DNA of 56,335 nucleotides from an uncultured Bacteroidota bacterium (GCA_903863935.1 CAIPDV010000093.1:1-56335), one strand, 5' to 3'. Shown: positions 24,590 to 34,111, counted from the stretch's first letter. The notes: a model not told the origin generated them from the letters alone. Program-made: numbers and translations.

Positions 24590-26425
24590 ATGAAAGCAAA
24601 TACTCGTTATTTATCAGTTGTCGTCTTTCTTTTCATTTTTCACTTTTTATTTTCCAATTACGCTGTCGCCCAGGTTGCAATAAATAATTTGGCGACAAAC
24701 CCGGACCCCTCCGCCATATTGGATTTAAACTCAGGTAATACGGGTGTGAACAAAGGATTTTTACCTCCTCAGCTTGCTTTAACGGCGATCAATGTTGCTG
24801 CCCCTGTAACCTCGCCGGCAACAGGACTTATTATATATAATTCGGCAACGGCGGGAACGTTTCCATATAATGTAATTCCGGGCTATTACTATTGGGATGG
24901 AACCAAATGGCTTATTCTTAATTTCTCAAGTACCGCAAGCGGAAACTCCTGGCTTATTACCGGCAACAGAGGAACAAATGCAAACAACAATTTTATCGGA
25001 ACAATTGATAATAATGACTTGGTATTTAGAACAGACAGCACCGAAAGGGCAAGGTTTGTGGGGGCTTCAAAAGGTATTACCCAATTTTACATAAGAGGTG
25101 GCAATGCGCAAACAGACCAATACCCTTTGTTGGAATTACAATCTTGGGGAGGGACTGATTTAATGGATATAAATGCTGATGTTCAAACTGATATTTTTAT
25201 GGGATACGAAGCAGGATATAAAAATGCCGCATCTGAGAATATTTTTATCGGTTACCAGTCAGGGTATAATAATATCGGTGTGTCTAATACCGCTGTGGGA
25301 ATTCTTGCACTTAACACAAATAAAGGAAATTATAACACAGTGATGGGGTATCAAGCATTGAAACAAAATACTACAAGTTATAATAATACTGTAATGGGTG
25401 CTCTGGCAATGTGGGTGGATTCATCCGGTTACAATAATACTGCAATAGGTGCTTCATCGCTTAATTCAAACAGGTCGGGCAATTACAATACTGCAACGGG
25501 AGCGCAATCGCTTCTGGGGAATACAACAGGTGCAAATAATACAGCGGTAGGGTTTGCGGCATTGGAAAGTAACAATGCAAATAATAATACTGCCATGGGG
25601 GCTGACGCTATGTTAGAAAACTCAACCGGAACCCAAAATACAGCCAATGGGGCGGTAGCACTTTATGGCAACCAAAGTGGTTCAAACAACACAGCAAGCG
25701 GGTATTTTGCTATGTATTACAGCTACGGAAGTGAAAATACGGCTATGGGTGCTTATGCATTGCAGGATAATACGTATGGACATGGAAATACGGCTGTAGG
25801 ATTCTTAGCCCAATTCGGATACGGTAATGATTCAAATACAACTGTAATTGGGTATAATGCATCAACTCCGATAAATAATAGTGTAGTGCTTGGAAATACG
25901 GATGTGACTTCTATTGGCGGTTATGCCAGTTGGTCGAATTTATCGGACGGGAGGTTCAAAAAGGATATTCAGCAAAACGTACCGGGACTCTCCTTTATAA
26001 TGAAACTCCGCCCGGTTACATATCATTATGATATGCAAAAATTAGAGAGTTTTATTGGAACACCCGATTCGCTTCGGTTGAAAGGCGCAGAAGGCCTGAA
26101 AGAAAAAATACAATACAGTGGCTTCATTGCCCAGGATGTTGAGAAGGCTGCTAATGAAATTGGCTACGATTTCAGCGGAGTAAAGAAACCTGAAAATGAA
26201 AAAGACCACTATAGTTTAGCTTATGGGGAATTTACGGTTCCACTTGTAAAAGCTGTGCAAGAGCAACAAGACACTATCCAAACGTTGAAGAAACAAATAG
26301 GAATACTTGAGAATGAAAATGAAAAACAATCAACACAAATAAAGGCAATTCAAACAGATTTAGAACAATTGAAAAAACTTGTTAATTCCGGTTCAACAGG
26401 TGTGAAAATATCCCCAGCTAATTAA
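24590..26425 (+). CDS. Surface protein with YadA-like head repeats and S74 intramolecular chaperone domain
   Basis: 611 residues from ATG 24590, which begins a good signal peptide (MKANTRYLSVVVFLFIFHFL...YAVAQ). Residues about 30-110 form a Bacteroidota surface-protein N-domain (ILDLNSGNTGVNKGFLPPQL). Residues about 210-430 hold about a dozen degenerate repeats of the pattern NTAxGxxAL, as in trimeric YadA/Hia heads. SDGRFKKDIQ (S452) starts an S74 chaperone domain with the Ser-Lys signature, and a trimeric coiled coil (about 565-600) ends the protein. Expected: a fibrous trimer whose C-terminal chaperone assembles and may cleave itself off. Confidence 0.85.
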   Translation: MKANTRYLSVVVFLFIFHFLFSNYAVAQVAINNLATNPDPSAILDLNSGNTGVNKGFLPPQLALTAINVAAPVTSPATGLIIYNSATAGTFPYNVIPGYYYWDGTKWLILNFSSTASGNSWLITGNRGTNANNNFIGTIDNNDLVFRTDSTERARFVGASKGITQFYIRGGNAQTDQYPLLELQSWGGTDLMDINADVQTDIFMGYEAGYKNAASENIFIGYQSGYNNIGVSNTAVGILALNTNKGNYNTVMGYQALKQNTTSYNNTVMGALAMWVDSSGYNNTAIGASSLNSNRSGNYNTATGAQSLLGNTTGANNTAVGFAALESNNANNNTAMGADAMLENSTGTQNTANGAVALYGNQSGSNNTASGYFAMYYSYGSENTAMGAYALQDNTYGHGNTAVGFLAQFGYGNDSNTTVIGYNASTPINNSVVLGNTDVTSIGGYASWSNLSDGRFKKDIQQNVPGLSFIMKLRPVTYHYDMQKLESFIGTPDSLRLKGAEGLKEKIQYSGFIAQDVEKAANEIGYDFSGVKKPENEKDHYSLAYGEFTVPLVKAVQEQQDTIQTLKKQIGILENENEKQSTQIKAIQTDLEQLKKLVNSGSTGVKISPAN

Positions 26426-26456
26426 GGATTTATAATTTTGGCTGCCAAAGCAGATT

Positions 26457-27155
26457 ATGCCCACCCGAATTGCAATAGTAGGAGCCTCAGTAGAAGAACT
26501 GGATATTTCCGGCGATTTGCGGAAAACGTTGGTCCATAAACGTCTTGCAAATTTCGATTTTTATGAAGGCGAACTATATGGTTCACTAATTGTAATTTTA
26601 ATTACGGGGTGGGGTAAGGTCCGTGCCTCGCATGGGGTAAGCGTTTTAAACTACAACTATTCAATTTCCAGACTTTATTTTATCGGTGCCTGTGGTGCTA
26701 TTGGTGCATGGAAACAGGGCGATATATGTATTCCGGAAGTTTTTGACTATTTCGATTTCAATGCTTACCCGATCATAGCAGCACACACCTATCCGCAATT
26801 TGAAAACAAACTTTCTGTTTCAAATGAAAAACACAGATCAATTGTTGATTCATTGAAAGCAGAGTTCGGTGAACGGGTTCATAATGGATTGGCGTTATCC
26901 GGCGATTCATTTGTTACTGACCCGGATGTAATTCACAGGACGGAAAAAATGAAAGGGCAGGAGTTTGGCGTTATAATAGATATGGAAAGCACTGCTATTG
27001 CTGAAGTGTGCGTTAATTTGAATATGGATTTTCTGATTATCCGCATTGTTTCGGATATAATTAACTCAGAATCGCACACCGATTTTAACTTGTTTCTTAC
27101 AGAAACGATGCCTGATGTTGTTAATCCAATATTAAAAATAATTTGTAATAAGTAA
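26457..27155 (+). CDS. mtnN: 5'-methylthioadenosine/S-adenosylhomocysteine nucleosidase-like phosphorylase
   Basis: 232 residues of the PNP/UDP phosphorylase fold. Acidic residues E13/E14 near the N-terminus, the nucleoside-binding IDMESTAIAEV (M176, E177) and the catalytic Asp in IVSDI (D200) match MTAN. It would cleave the glycosidic bond of methylthioadenosine or S-adenosylhomocysteine and release adenine. The next gene, apt, starts two bases after the stop and would recycle that adenine. Another purine nucleosidase is possible. Confidence 0.82.
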   Translation: MPTRIAIVGASVEELDISGDLRKTLVHKRLANFDFYEGELYGSLIVILITGWGKVRASHGVSVLNYNYSISRLYFIGACGAIGAWKQGDICIPEVFDYFDFNAYPIIAAHTYPQFENKLSVSNEKHRSIVDSLKAEFGERVHNGLALSGDSFVTDPDVIHRTEKMKGQEFGVIIDMESTAIAEVCVNLNMDFLIIRIVSDIINSESHTDFNLFLTETMPDVVNPILKIICNK

Positions 27156-27156
27156 T

Positions 27157-27696
27157 ATGGCAACTCTATCAAATACCAAATTAAAAGCGTTAGTAGGCAA
27201 GTATAAAGATTTCCCCAAAAAAGGAATCACTTTTCTCGATTTGAACCCTGTATTATTTAACTCTGCCGCCCGCACTGCCATACTAAACGACTTTATAAAG
27301 AATATTAAAATAACCGGTAAAACTATAATAGTAGCACCCGAAGCCCGCGGATTTATATGGGGTACACTGATTGCTGAAAAGCTGGGTATTCCTTTTATTC
27401 CCATCCGCAAAAAGGGGAAACTCCCAGGAAAAGTTTTATCTCAATCCTACAATTTAGAATACGGCACAGACTCCCTGCATATTCAGGATTTTGGTAAAAA
27501 ATTGAAAGGATATAAGGTGGTTATTGTGGATGACCTGCTGGCAACAGGAGGAACAGCCGCGGCCTGTGCTCAGCTTGTTGAGCAGATAGGAGGAAAGGTT
27601 AGCGCATTTTATTTTGTTATAGATATAACAGCTTTGAATGGGCAAAAGATTCTTAAAAAGTACAGCAACACTATTCATGCTACGTTAAAGTTCTGA
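27157..27696 (+). CDS. apt: Adenine phosphoribosyltransferase
   Basis: 179 residues. Starts with the family's DFPKKGITFLDLNPVL, has APEARGFIWG, and the PRPP-binding VVIVDDLLATGGTAAA. Makes AMP from adenine and PRPP. Directly after mtnN, so the pair forms an adenine-recovery unit for methionine/SAM turnover. Confidence 0.94.
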   Translation: MATLSNTKLKALVGKYKDFPKKGITFLDLNPVLFNSAARTAILNDFIKNIKITGKTIIVAPEARGFIWGTLIAEKLGIPFIPIRKKGKLPGKVLSQSYNLEYGTDSLHIQDFGKKLKGYKVVIVDDLLATGGTAAACAQLVEQIGGKVSAFYFVIDITALNGQKILKKYSNTIHATLKF

Positions 27697-27727
27697 GTCG
27701 GATAGACGATTTCTCTGAGTGATATAA

Positions 27728-27820
27728 ATATTTCCAACTAACCCAACAGGAGTTTATTTCTCGGAAGTTTATACAGGGGGTAAGCTGATTGATAAAGGCA
27801 AGATAGCTGTTATAAAATAG
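27728..27820 (+). pseudogene. Relic of a T9SS sorting domain
   Basis: A frame bounded by stops (TAA 27725, TAG 27818-27820) encodes about 30 residues without a start, including NPTGVYFSEVYTGGKLIDKG followed by KIAVIK at the stop. This is the exact end pattern of T9SS type A sorting domains (GVYF...G...K-I-V-I-K). The rest of the gene is gone. Confidence 0.65.
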
Positions 27821-27878
27821 TAAAAATCTACTATTCAGCTGCTCATGCAGGCTTCATCAATAATTCATGAGAATTTTA

Positions 27879-27886
27879 TATATTTG
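27879..27886 (+). promoter_or_regulatory. -7 promoter box TATATTTG
   Basis: TATATTTG lies 22 bases before ATG 27909 and downstream of an alternative in-frame ATG at 27867, so it supports the later start. Confidence 0.55.
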
Positions 27887-27908
27887 CTTCTCTAAAAACG
27901 ATTTAACT

Positions 27909-28448
27909 ATGAAACGCATCAATGTAATTATAGTAGGCCTTGCACTTGTGTTCGGCTTATTTGCCTTTATAAAAATACAACCCAGCGGAGCTGTGGTTGG
28001 TACCAACATAGGTAACATTGCCCCTGATATTAAGCTTAATAGCCCTGACGGAAAAGAACTGGACCTTAATTCCAACAGAGGGTACTATGTACTTATAGAC
28101 TTTTGGGCATCGTGGTGCGGACCTTGCAGGGGCGAAAACCCGAATGTGGTTGCTACCTACAAAAAGTATAAGGGTATGAAATTCAAAGGTGCTAAAGGTT
28201 TTAAAATATTCAGCGTTTCGCTGGATCAAAATGCTACAGCATGGACAGGAGCTATTAAATCAGACGGTTTAGAGTGGCCTGATCACGTTAGTGACCTGAA
28301 AGGATGGGGTTCTTCGGCTGTTAAATTATATGGTGTTGGTGCAATTCCAACGAACTTCCTAATTGACCCTAAAGGGGTAATTATTGCCACAAAACTTCGC
28401 GGACAAGCATTAGGCGATGAACTCGCAACGCTTGTTAAGAAGAAATAA
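27909..28448 (+). CDS. TlpA/ResA-like membrane-anchored thioredoxin
   Basis: 179 residues from ATG 27909. N-terminal hydrophobic anchor or signal (INVIIVGLALVFGLFAF), then a thioredoxin fold with the redox pair WCGPC (C70, C73), IDFWASWCGPCRGENP context, and the cis-Pro region GVGAIPTNFLIDPKG. Acts outside the cytoplasm in disulfide reduction, for example in cytochrome c maturation; partner unknown. Confidence 0.88.
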   Translation: MKRINVIIVGLALVFGLFAFIKIQPSGAVVGTNIGNIAPDIKLNSPDGKELDLNSNRGYYVLIDFWASWCGPCRGENPNVVATYKKYKGMKFKGAKGFKIFSVSLDQNATAWTGAIKSDGLEWPDHVSDLKGWGSSAVKLYGVGAIPTNFLIDPKGVIIATKLRGQALGDELATLVKKK

Positions 28449-28597
28449 GTTTTTTCTATTCCCTTATTTGTAATTGTAGACCTGGGGTCTTCCGTTTTAT
28501 GTTTGTTTTCGTTAGGGAACAGGCGTAAGAATACCAATCTGAATAGATAGCATGATAACATATAGGAATGAACTATTATAAAGTTCATTAAACGCCA

Positions 28598-29236
28598 TTG
28601 CATTTAGCTACCCATTTAGAAGATGATTCGTATACCGACGGAAGATTTCAGGGGAAGGTTATCCGGGAGTACGATGCAGAAGGGAATATGATAAAACAAA
28701 CGTATTATGATTCCACAGGTAAAAATCAAGGCAAATGGAGCTTTGCGCACGATGATAGCGGGAATATAGTGGAGGAGAATTCCTATTCGCCCGATGGTAC
28801 TGTGTTGGTAAAATGGTATCACCACTACGATGAGCATAACCATTTAAAAAAGGATGAAGGATATAAAGGAGACAGCCTTTTTCATACTACTGAATATAAA
28901 ATGGATGCCAAAGGAAATATGCTGGAAGAAAATCATTTTAATGGGAAAGGAAAACTTTTTACGAGGTTTACATACAGTTATGACAGCGCAGGCAATAAAC
29001 TGGAAGACCGTGATTATTCAGGTATGGATACCGTTGATAAGCAGAGTACATATAAGTATGATTCTCATGGGAATGAAATAAGTTGGGTTCTAGATTACTA
29101 CAGGCCAAGAACCTTGCATGTAGAATATATTACCAGATATGAATATGATAGTTTAGGGAATTGGATTAAAGAAATTTATGAAGAGAACGGAAACTCGAGT
29201 TCAAAAGTGGAAAGGCGTATAGAATATTATAAATAG
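28598..29236 (+). CDS. YD-repeat-like protein, possibly 5'-truncated
   Basis: 212 residues made of about seven copies of a motif such as YDAEGNMIKQTYYD, YDSAGNKLEDRDY, YDSLGNWIKEIYE, as in RHS/YD proteins and Bacteroidota WD-like relatives. The only start that keeps the first repeats is a TTG at 28598 just after a TAA (28589-28591); no signal peptide is seen although the family is exported. The 5' end may therefore be lost. The following lipoprotein gene begins two bases after the stop. Confidence 0.65.
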   Translation: MHLATHLEDDSYTDGRFQGKVIREYDAEGNMIKQTYYDSTGKNQGKWSFAHDDSGNIVEENSYSPDGTVLVKWYHHYDEHNHLKKDEGYKGDSLFHTTEYKMDAKGNMLEENHFNGKGKLFTRFTYSYDSAGNKLEDRDYSGMDTVDKQSTYKYDSHGNEISWVLDYYRPRTLHVEYITRYEYDSLGNWIKEIYEENGNSSSKVERRIEYYK

Positions 29237-29237
29237 A

Positions 29238-29669
29238 ATGAAAAATTATTTAGCTATATCTTTCATCACAGCATTGATTGGATTTACTGCCTGTGATTTT
29301 ACTGATCATAATGTCAGCCTTCCTAAAAATGCTCCGGTATATGCCAATTTAACCTTTATTGATTTTTATTCATTGCAAATAAATGAATCTAAGGCATCAT
29401 ATTTAGCCGGCCATGTTATCCAAATGCAAGGATATTTTAAATACTATCAAAGAGTACATCATCGGTTAAATAAGCATCTTGGAAAGTTTCAGGCAAGTTT
29501 AGGTGCTAACACCAACACGTTTTCGGAGGATGTTGATTGTTTTTTCTGCGATTCTATTCCACCGCCTAAATCATATTCTATTGTAACTTTAAAAGGTATT
29601 ATGTTTAAAGAAGGCGGATATATTGGGCTTAAAAATTGTATTGTTATGGATAGTGCAGAAAAGAATTAG
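29238..29669 (+). CDS. Small lipoprotein, unknown
   Basis: 143 residues with lipobox IGFTAC (C19). The rest contains NESKASYLAGHVIQMQGYF...YSIVTLKGIMF, a layout like the OB-fold of tRNA_anti-like lipoproteins, with a Cys pair FFC/CDS. It follows the YD-repeat gene by two bases. It overlaps the convergent 29666 gene by four bases. Confidence 0.65.
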   Translation: MKNYLAISFITALIGFTACDFTDHNVSLPKNAPVYANLTFIDFYSLQINESKASYLAGHVIQMQGYFKYYQRVHHRLNKHLGKFQASLGANTNTFSEDVDCFFCDSIPPPKSYSIVTLKGIMFKEGGYIGLKNCIVMDSAEKN

Positions 29670-30334
29670 CTAATCTTTTCGTAAGCTCTGCCTTTTTTCT
29701 CTTTCGCCGAAAAATAAATTATCATTGGCGTAAAGACCACAGTAGGGCTTAACCAGGCAACTAGCGGTGGCAATAAATCATGGTTGTTTACCACCAAAAA
29801 TGCGGTGAAAGCTGCTATGTTAGCACCCATCATGCGGGCAATATGTTCCAATAGCCACGAGTTCGGTTTTATATTTTTCTTCCTGTATAAAAGCACAGAA
29901 GAACCAACCATACGTAACGATATAAACCCAAAAACTATCAGGACAATTCCAATTTTATTTTCCGATGAAATACTCCAGCCATACCCAATCATAACTGCCC
30001 CTGCAATAAACATTAAGATGGCAATTACCCAATCAATAGTAGCTGCCTTTTGATCTTTATACAATCTTTTCAGAGAAAGAAAACGCCGCCCCGTAAGCAC
30101 CATGTAAAGGCTGAATATGCCGATGGTAAAAAGAAAAAAGCTTTCATGTTTTGGCAGATTAGAAATTACCAATGCAAAGCAGGAAGCCACAATCATAGCC
30201 CAATAAAACACTTTGCCTAAGGTACGGTGAGCCTTTCCGCCTTTTTGGGTGAGTACTGCTCCAGGTCCCGATATAAGGCCTAATCCACCGGCGGTGGCAT
30301 GAATGATGATAAGTATTTTAACAAGTGTTTCCAT
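29666..30334 (-). CDS. DUF2306-like multi-pass membrane protein
   Basis: 222 residues with about seven hydrophobic segments. Starts LVKILIIIHATAGGLGLISGP and has KAHRTLGKVFYWAM, the conserved His and KxHRxxG of DUF2306-like proteins. Function unknown; His residues in helices suggest haem or metal binding. Confidence 0.7.
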   Translation of the reverse strand: METLVKILIIIHATAGGLGLISGPGAVLTQKGGKAHRTLGKVFYWAMIVASCFALVISNLPKHESFFLFTIGIFSLYMVLTGRRFLSLKRLYKDQKAATIDWVIAILMFIAGAVMIGYGWSISSENKIGIVLIVFGFISLRMVGSSVLLYRKKNIKPNSWLLEHIARMMGANIAAFTAFLVVNNHDLLPPLVAWLSPTVVFTPMIIYFSAKEKKGRAYEKIS

Positions 30335-30402
30335 GGGGTGATGAAATAATAATTACATCAAATGTAAAAAATATTCTAATGTAAAAAATTACGTTGAGTT
30401 TT

Positions 30403-32889
30403 TTAATTCGCAAACGTATTTTTCTTATTTAGCAAAGTAACAACCTTAGTGTATAGATTTTTGCTGTTAAACGGCTTGGAGATATAATCGTTCATTCCGG
30501 CACTGTAGCACTTCTGTTCTTCGCTTGCCATAACGTTTGCAGTCATGGCTATTATTGGGATGTTGCGTTTTGGTGCAGACATCTTAGTCCGGATGATCGT
30601 AGTTGCTTCATATCCGTTCATCTCCGGCAATTGAATATCCATCAGGATAATATCGAAGTCATTATATTCGAGTAGTTTCAATGCGGCTAAACCGTTTTCA
30701 GCTACTTCCAGTTTCCAGCCCCACTTGCCTAATATTTTACTAATGAGCAATTGATTAATGGCATTGTCCTCTACCACCAAAACTTTAATGTCTTTAATAG
30801 TAAAAGAAATTTCTTTTTCCGGTACAATTGGTGCCGATGAGTCATCGCTCCGATTGGCTTTACCATAGCTAATCCTATACATAAAGCATGAGCCTTCGCC
30901 TTCGGCACTGGTTACCGAAATATTACCTCCCTGTAAGTCTGCTAACTGCTTTACAATAGCGAGGCCAAGGCCTGTTCCGCCGTATTTACGCGCTGTTGCG
31001 TTGTCAGCTTGTGTAAATGCATCAAAAATGGCATGCAGTTTATCCTGAGAAATTCCAATACCTGTATCTCTTACAGAAAATTCAAGTTCCACGTTATCTG
31101 ATCGATCTGTGAGCTTCCTTACCGAAATACTGACATATCCTTTTTCGGTAAACTTTAAGCTATTTGAAACCAGGTTGATCAATACCTGTGTAAGCCTTGT
31201 GGGGTCGCCCATTAAGTTATTGGGGACATTTTTATCTACTGTAGATGAGAGTTGCAAGCCCTTTTCCATGGCTTTAGGCAACATAAGCTCAATTGTGTTC
31301 GAAAGAATATTAGTGAGCTTGAATTCCTTAATTTCAATTGGCAACTTGCCTGAATGCATCCGTGAGAAATCAAGAATATCATTAATAATTACCAGCAGGT
31401 TATCGCCGGAAGTTTTAATGGCATCGGTACATTGGCGCTGTTCCGAGGTCAAGGGAGTTTTAATAAGCACATCAGTAAAACCTAATATGGCATTCATAGG
31501 TGTTCTGATCTCATGACTCATGTTGGCAAGGAACTGCTCACCTACTTTACGCGCTATTTCTGCGCTTTCGGCCCGGTCTTTTTCTTTGCGCAGTTGTTCG
31601 TCGGCCCGTTTCTTTTCTGTTATATCACGAATGATAGAAATAGTTTGGTTCCTTCCTTCGAGGAAGAAATTTTTTACGCGGTATTCCACCACAATTTTTT
31701 CCCCGTCTCTTCTAAGCACCTCAATTTCCCCGGCCTCAAGTCCTTTTTCGGAGTCTATTTTTTCCTTTTCAGTATCTATCATAACAGGGTTCCCTTCCTC
31801 GGTAATAATATTTAAAAAGGCCGGCAATGCAGAGAGTTCATCACGCGTGTAGCCCGATATTTTACAAACTGCATCATTCACATAAATAATTTTTTTCCCT
31901 TTGGTAATACATACGCCTTCTCCCAATTCGCTTTGGGTTTTTAACATGGTTTCATATAAACCACGCTGGCGTTGCAGAGCATCTTCCATCTTTTTCTGAT
32001 CATCTGCGCTTTTCTTTAACTCATCCGATGTATTATTAAAATTAGAGGAAAGTGATTGAAAGTTTTCGGTCATTGAATTGAGAGTTGATGCAAGCTGACC
32101 CATAGCATCATTTGATTTTACAGGGATGCGATAGGAGAAATCCATTTTGGATATTTTTTGTGCAATGCGCAAAAGTTCCTTCATTCCCCTGTTTGTTCTG
32201 GCATTTATAGAAAGTATAATTAATAAAGTAAGCAACCATACAGTAAATACAAGCGACCCTATAATGATAGAGATGATCTGTTCGATTGATCTGGCACTTT
32301 CCTGTAATGTAAAAGCAAAGTTGTCTTCCATTACATTCATATTCTCATTCAGCAGGTAAATATCATCCAGGGTTTTATTCAAGGCCTTGCCGGTTACTTT
32401 GGTAGAGCTTATCTGCTCATGAAGTTTGTCTCCCAGGGTTTGTAATTGCACCAGGTAATTATCTCCCTGCTCCCAAATGGCCATTGCTTTAGTAAGACCT
32501 GCTATTTTACGAAACCGTGTCAGCAGGTTTATCACCCCATCAATTTCTACCGGATTTACCTGTCCGTCAATAAAACCTTGTTTGGCAGCAGCAATATCCG
32601 GAATGGTTGCCATAAGTGCAATGCGGGCTTTCCGGTCACCAAGTGCAGGTATCAGCTTATCCTGAAATTGTTTGATCTCATCTTCGTCCTGTGTATACCC
32701 GTATGTTGTTAAACGGTATACCGCATCACGTTGGGATTTAGCCCAAATTCCTTCGGCACTTATTAGGGTTCGGCAAGAAGTAAGGATTTGTTTTGTAAAG
32801 AACAAAGCAACAAGTTCAATGGCTATTAAAAGTGCCATCGACCCGATTAGAAAATAATATCGCTTACGCAAGGAGGAATTCTTCAGCAT
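30403..32889 (-). CDS. Hybrid sensor histidine kinase with receiver domain
   Basis: 828 residues. Two transmembrane helices (about 12-32 and 205-228) bracket a helical sensor region. Then a HAMP domain (about 230-285), a PAS domain (about 310-425), a HisKA dimer with the phosphoacceptor H459 in FLANMSHEIRTPMN, an HATPase domain (N box LVSNSLKF at 573, GTGLGLAIVK at 638) and a C-terminal receiver with D751 in DIILMDIQLPEMNG. All catalytic residues are kept. No cognate response regulator lies beside it; the single-domain receiver at 45111 is a possible but distant partner. Confidence 0.9.
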   Translation of the reverse strand: MLKNSSLRKRYYFLIGSMALLIAIELVALFFTKQILTSCRTLISAEGIWAKSQRDAVYRLTTYGYTQDEDEIKQFQDKLIPALGDRKARIALMATIPDIAAAKQGFIDGQVNPVEIDGVINLLTRFRKIAGLTKAMAIWEQGDNYLVQLQTLGDKLHEQISSTKVTGKALNKTLDDIYLLNENMNVMEDNFAFTLQESARSIEQIISIIIGSLVFTVWLLTLLIILSINARTNRGMKELLRIAQKISKMDFSYRIPVKSNDAMGQLASTLNSMTENFQSLSSNFNNTSDELKKSADDQKKMEDALQRQRGLYETMLKTQSELGEGVCITKGKKIIYVNDAVCKISGYTRDELSALPAFLNIITEEGNPVMIDTEKEKIDSEKGLEAGEIEVLRRDGEKIVVEYRVKNFFLEGRNQTISIIRDITEKKRADEQLRKEKDRAESAEIARKVGEQFLANMSHEIRTPMNAILGFTDVLIKTPLTSEQRQCTDAIKTSGDNLLVIINDILDFSRMHSGKLPIEIKEFKLTNILSNTIELMLPKAMEKGLQLSSTVDKNVPNNLMGDPTRLTQVLINLVSNSLKFTEKGYVSISVRKLTDRSDNVELEFSVRDTGIGISQDKLHAIFDAFTQADNATARKYGGTGLGLAIVKQLADLQGGNISVTSAEGEGSCFMYRISYGKANRSDDSSAPIVPEKEISFTIKDIKVLVVEDNAINQLLISKILGKWGWKLEVAENGLAALKLLEYNDFDIILMDIQLPEMNGYEATTIIRTKMSAPKRNIPIIAMTANVMASEEQKCYSAGMNDYISKPFNSKNLYTKVVTLLNKKNTFAN

Positions 32890-33115
32890 CTAAAAAACAG
32901 TTCTTTATTTCGCAATTCTAAAATATAATAAACGTTCACTTCAATAATTCAGGTCACGTAATCTTAGTTGTAGGTATAAGATATACGATCGCACAGATAA
33001 AATTAAATAATTTATCGATGCTAAACAAAAGTAGTATACTTAATTAGATGTTAAAAGGTTACCCTATAGTTGGGTATATTGTAATTTGTTATTATGGTAA
33101 AATAAGTTGGAAAGG

Positions 33116-33994
33116 CTATTCATTACGAAGATCCTTACCCCAATTTAGTTTGGTTCTCAGGGTTTTGGCAAAGCTGTAATCAGGTAACTGAATTAATTTT
33201 ACCCCAAAAGATTCCTTTTTAATTGTTAACTCTTTTGAATTGTCAACGGCTACCGACCGGGAGTCAAGTGAAACCAGGTAATCGGGTGTTCTTCCTTCCA
33301 CTTTTAGAGTTATTACGCAATTGTCTGGTATTACTACCGGCCTCACATTCAGGTTATGCGGGGCAATAGGAGTAATAATAAAGCTGGAATCTTCGGGTAA
33401 TAAAACGGGTCCGCTGCAACTTAGTGAATAGGCTGTTGAGCCTGTTGGTGTAGCAATTATCAGGCCATCAGCCCAATAAGAATTCAGAAATTCCCCATTT
33501 ATATAAGTATGGACAGTAACCATCGTGGAGGTGTCTTTACGTTGCACGCAAACCTCATTAAGGGCATAATTATTCATCCCGAAAATAGAATCGGACGTTT
33601 CAAGTGAAAGAAGCGTACGGCTTTGAATAGTAAATTGTTTTTCCTTCAATGCATTTATAGCAGGGGCTATATCACCTTTCGGAACCAGCGACAGGAAACC
33701 CAATTTGCCGGTATTAATACCCAAAATAGGGATACCTGATTTTACAACAAACGGCAGACTTTCCAATAAAGTACCATCACCACCAATACTTATTAAATAG
33801 TCGACTGATTTTTCGGCCAGCTCGGTTGTGAAAGTAGATATTGAATCCGAAAATTTAATTTCATTCTTCAATGAATCAAAATAGGTTTGATGAACGATAT
33901 ATTCAATACCCAATTCATCTAGCTGGGCAAATATTTTCTTTGCCTCCTCGGAACGGTTACTTTGGGATGGCCTCCCGTATATTGCTATTCGCAT
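33116..33994 (-). CDS. nadK: NAD kinase
   Basis: 292 residues from ATG 33994 (MRIAIYGRPS). An in-frame ATG at 34003 is less likely because it lies inside the promoter -7 box. Motifs: ISIGGDGTLLESLP (the GGDG loop), GINTGKLGFL, and TPTGSTAYSLSCSGP. Phosphorylates NAD+ to NADP+. Confidence 0.93.
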   Translation of the reverse strand: MRIAIYGRPSQSNRSEEAKKIFAQLDELGIEYIVHQTYFDSLKNEIKFSDSISTFTTELAEKSVDYLISIGGDGTLLESLPFVVKSGIPILGINTGKLGFLSLVPKGDIAPAINALKEKQFTIQSRTLLSLETSDSIFGMNNYALNEVCVQRKDTSTMVTVHTYINGEFLNSYWADGLIIATPTGSTAYSLSCSGPVLLPEDSSFIITPIAPHNLNVRPVVIPDNCVITLKVEGRTPDYLVSLDSRSVAVDNSKELTIKKESFGVKLIQLPDYSFAKTLRTKLNWGKDLRNE

Positions 33995-34000
33995 AAAGGT

Positions 34001-34008
34001 CAAAGGTA
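34001..34008 (-). promoter_or_regulatory. -7 promoter box TACCTTTG of nadK
   Basis: The minus strand reads TACCTTTG seven bases before ATG 33994, predicting a nearly leaderless mRNA. Confidence 0.5.
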
Positions 34009-34028
34009 GTAAAAAGGAAAGATAGGAT

Positions 34029-34096
34029 ATAAGTTATGAGAGAGAAGCTATAGCCATTCGGGTTAATTCGTAACTAACTTATAACTCATAACTTAT
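34029..34096. repeat. ATAAGTTATGAG inverted words
   Basis: ATAAGTTATGAG (34029-34040) is the perfect reverse complement of CTCATAACTTAT (34085-34096). The same words recur as direct repeats at 51603-51640. Confidence 0.6.
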
Positions 34097-34111
34097 AACT
34101 GTATTTTTTAA

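Noticed and set aside
25230-25860. Periodic DNA repeats in the surface-fibre gene
   Set aside because: They are the coding form of the NTAxGxxAL head repeats, not a separate DNA repeat or CRISPR.
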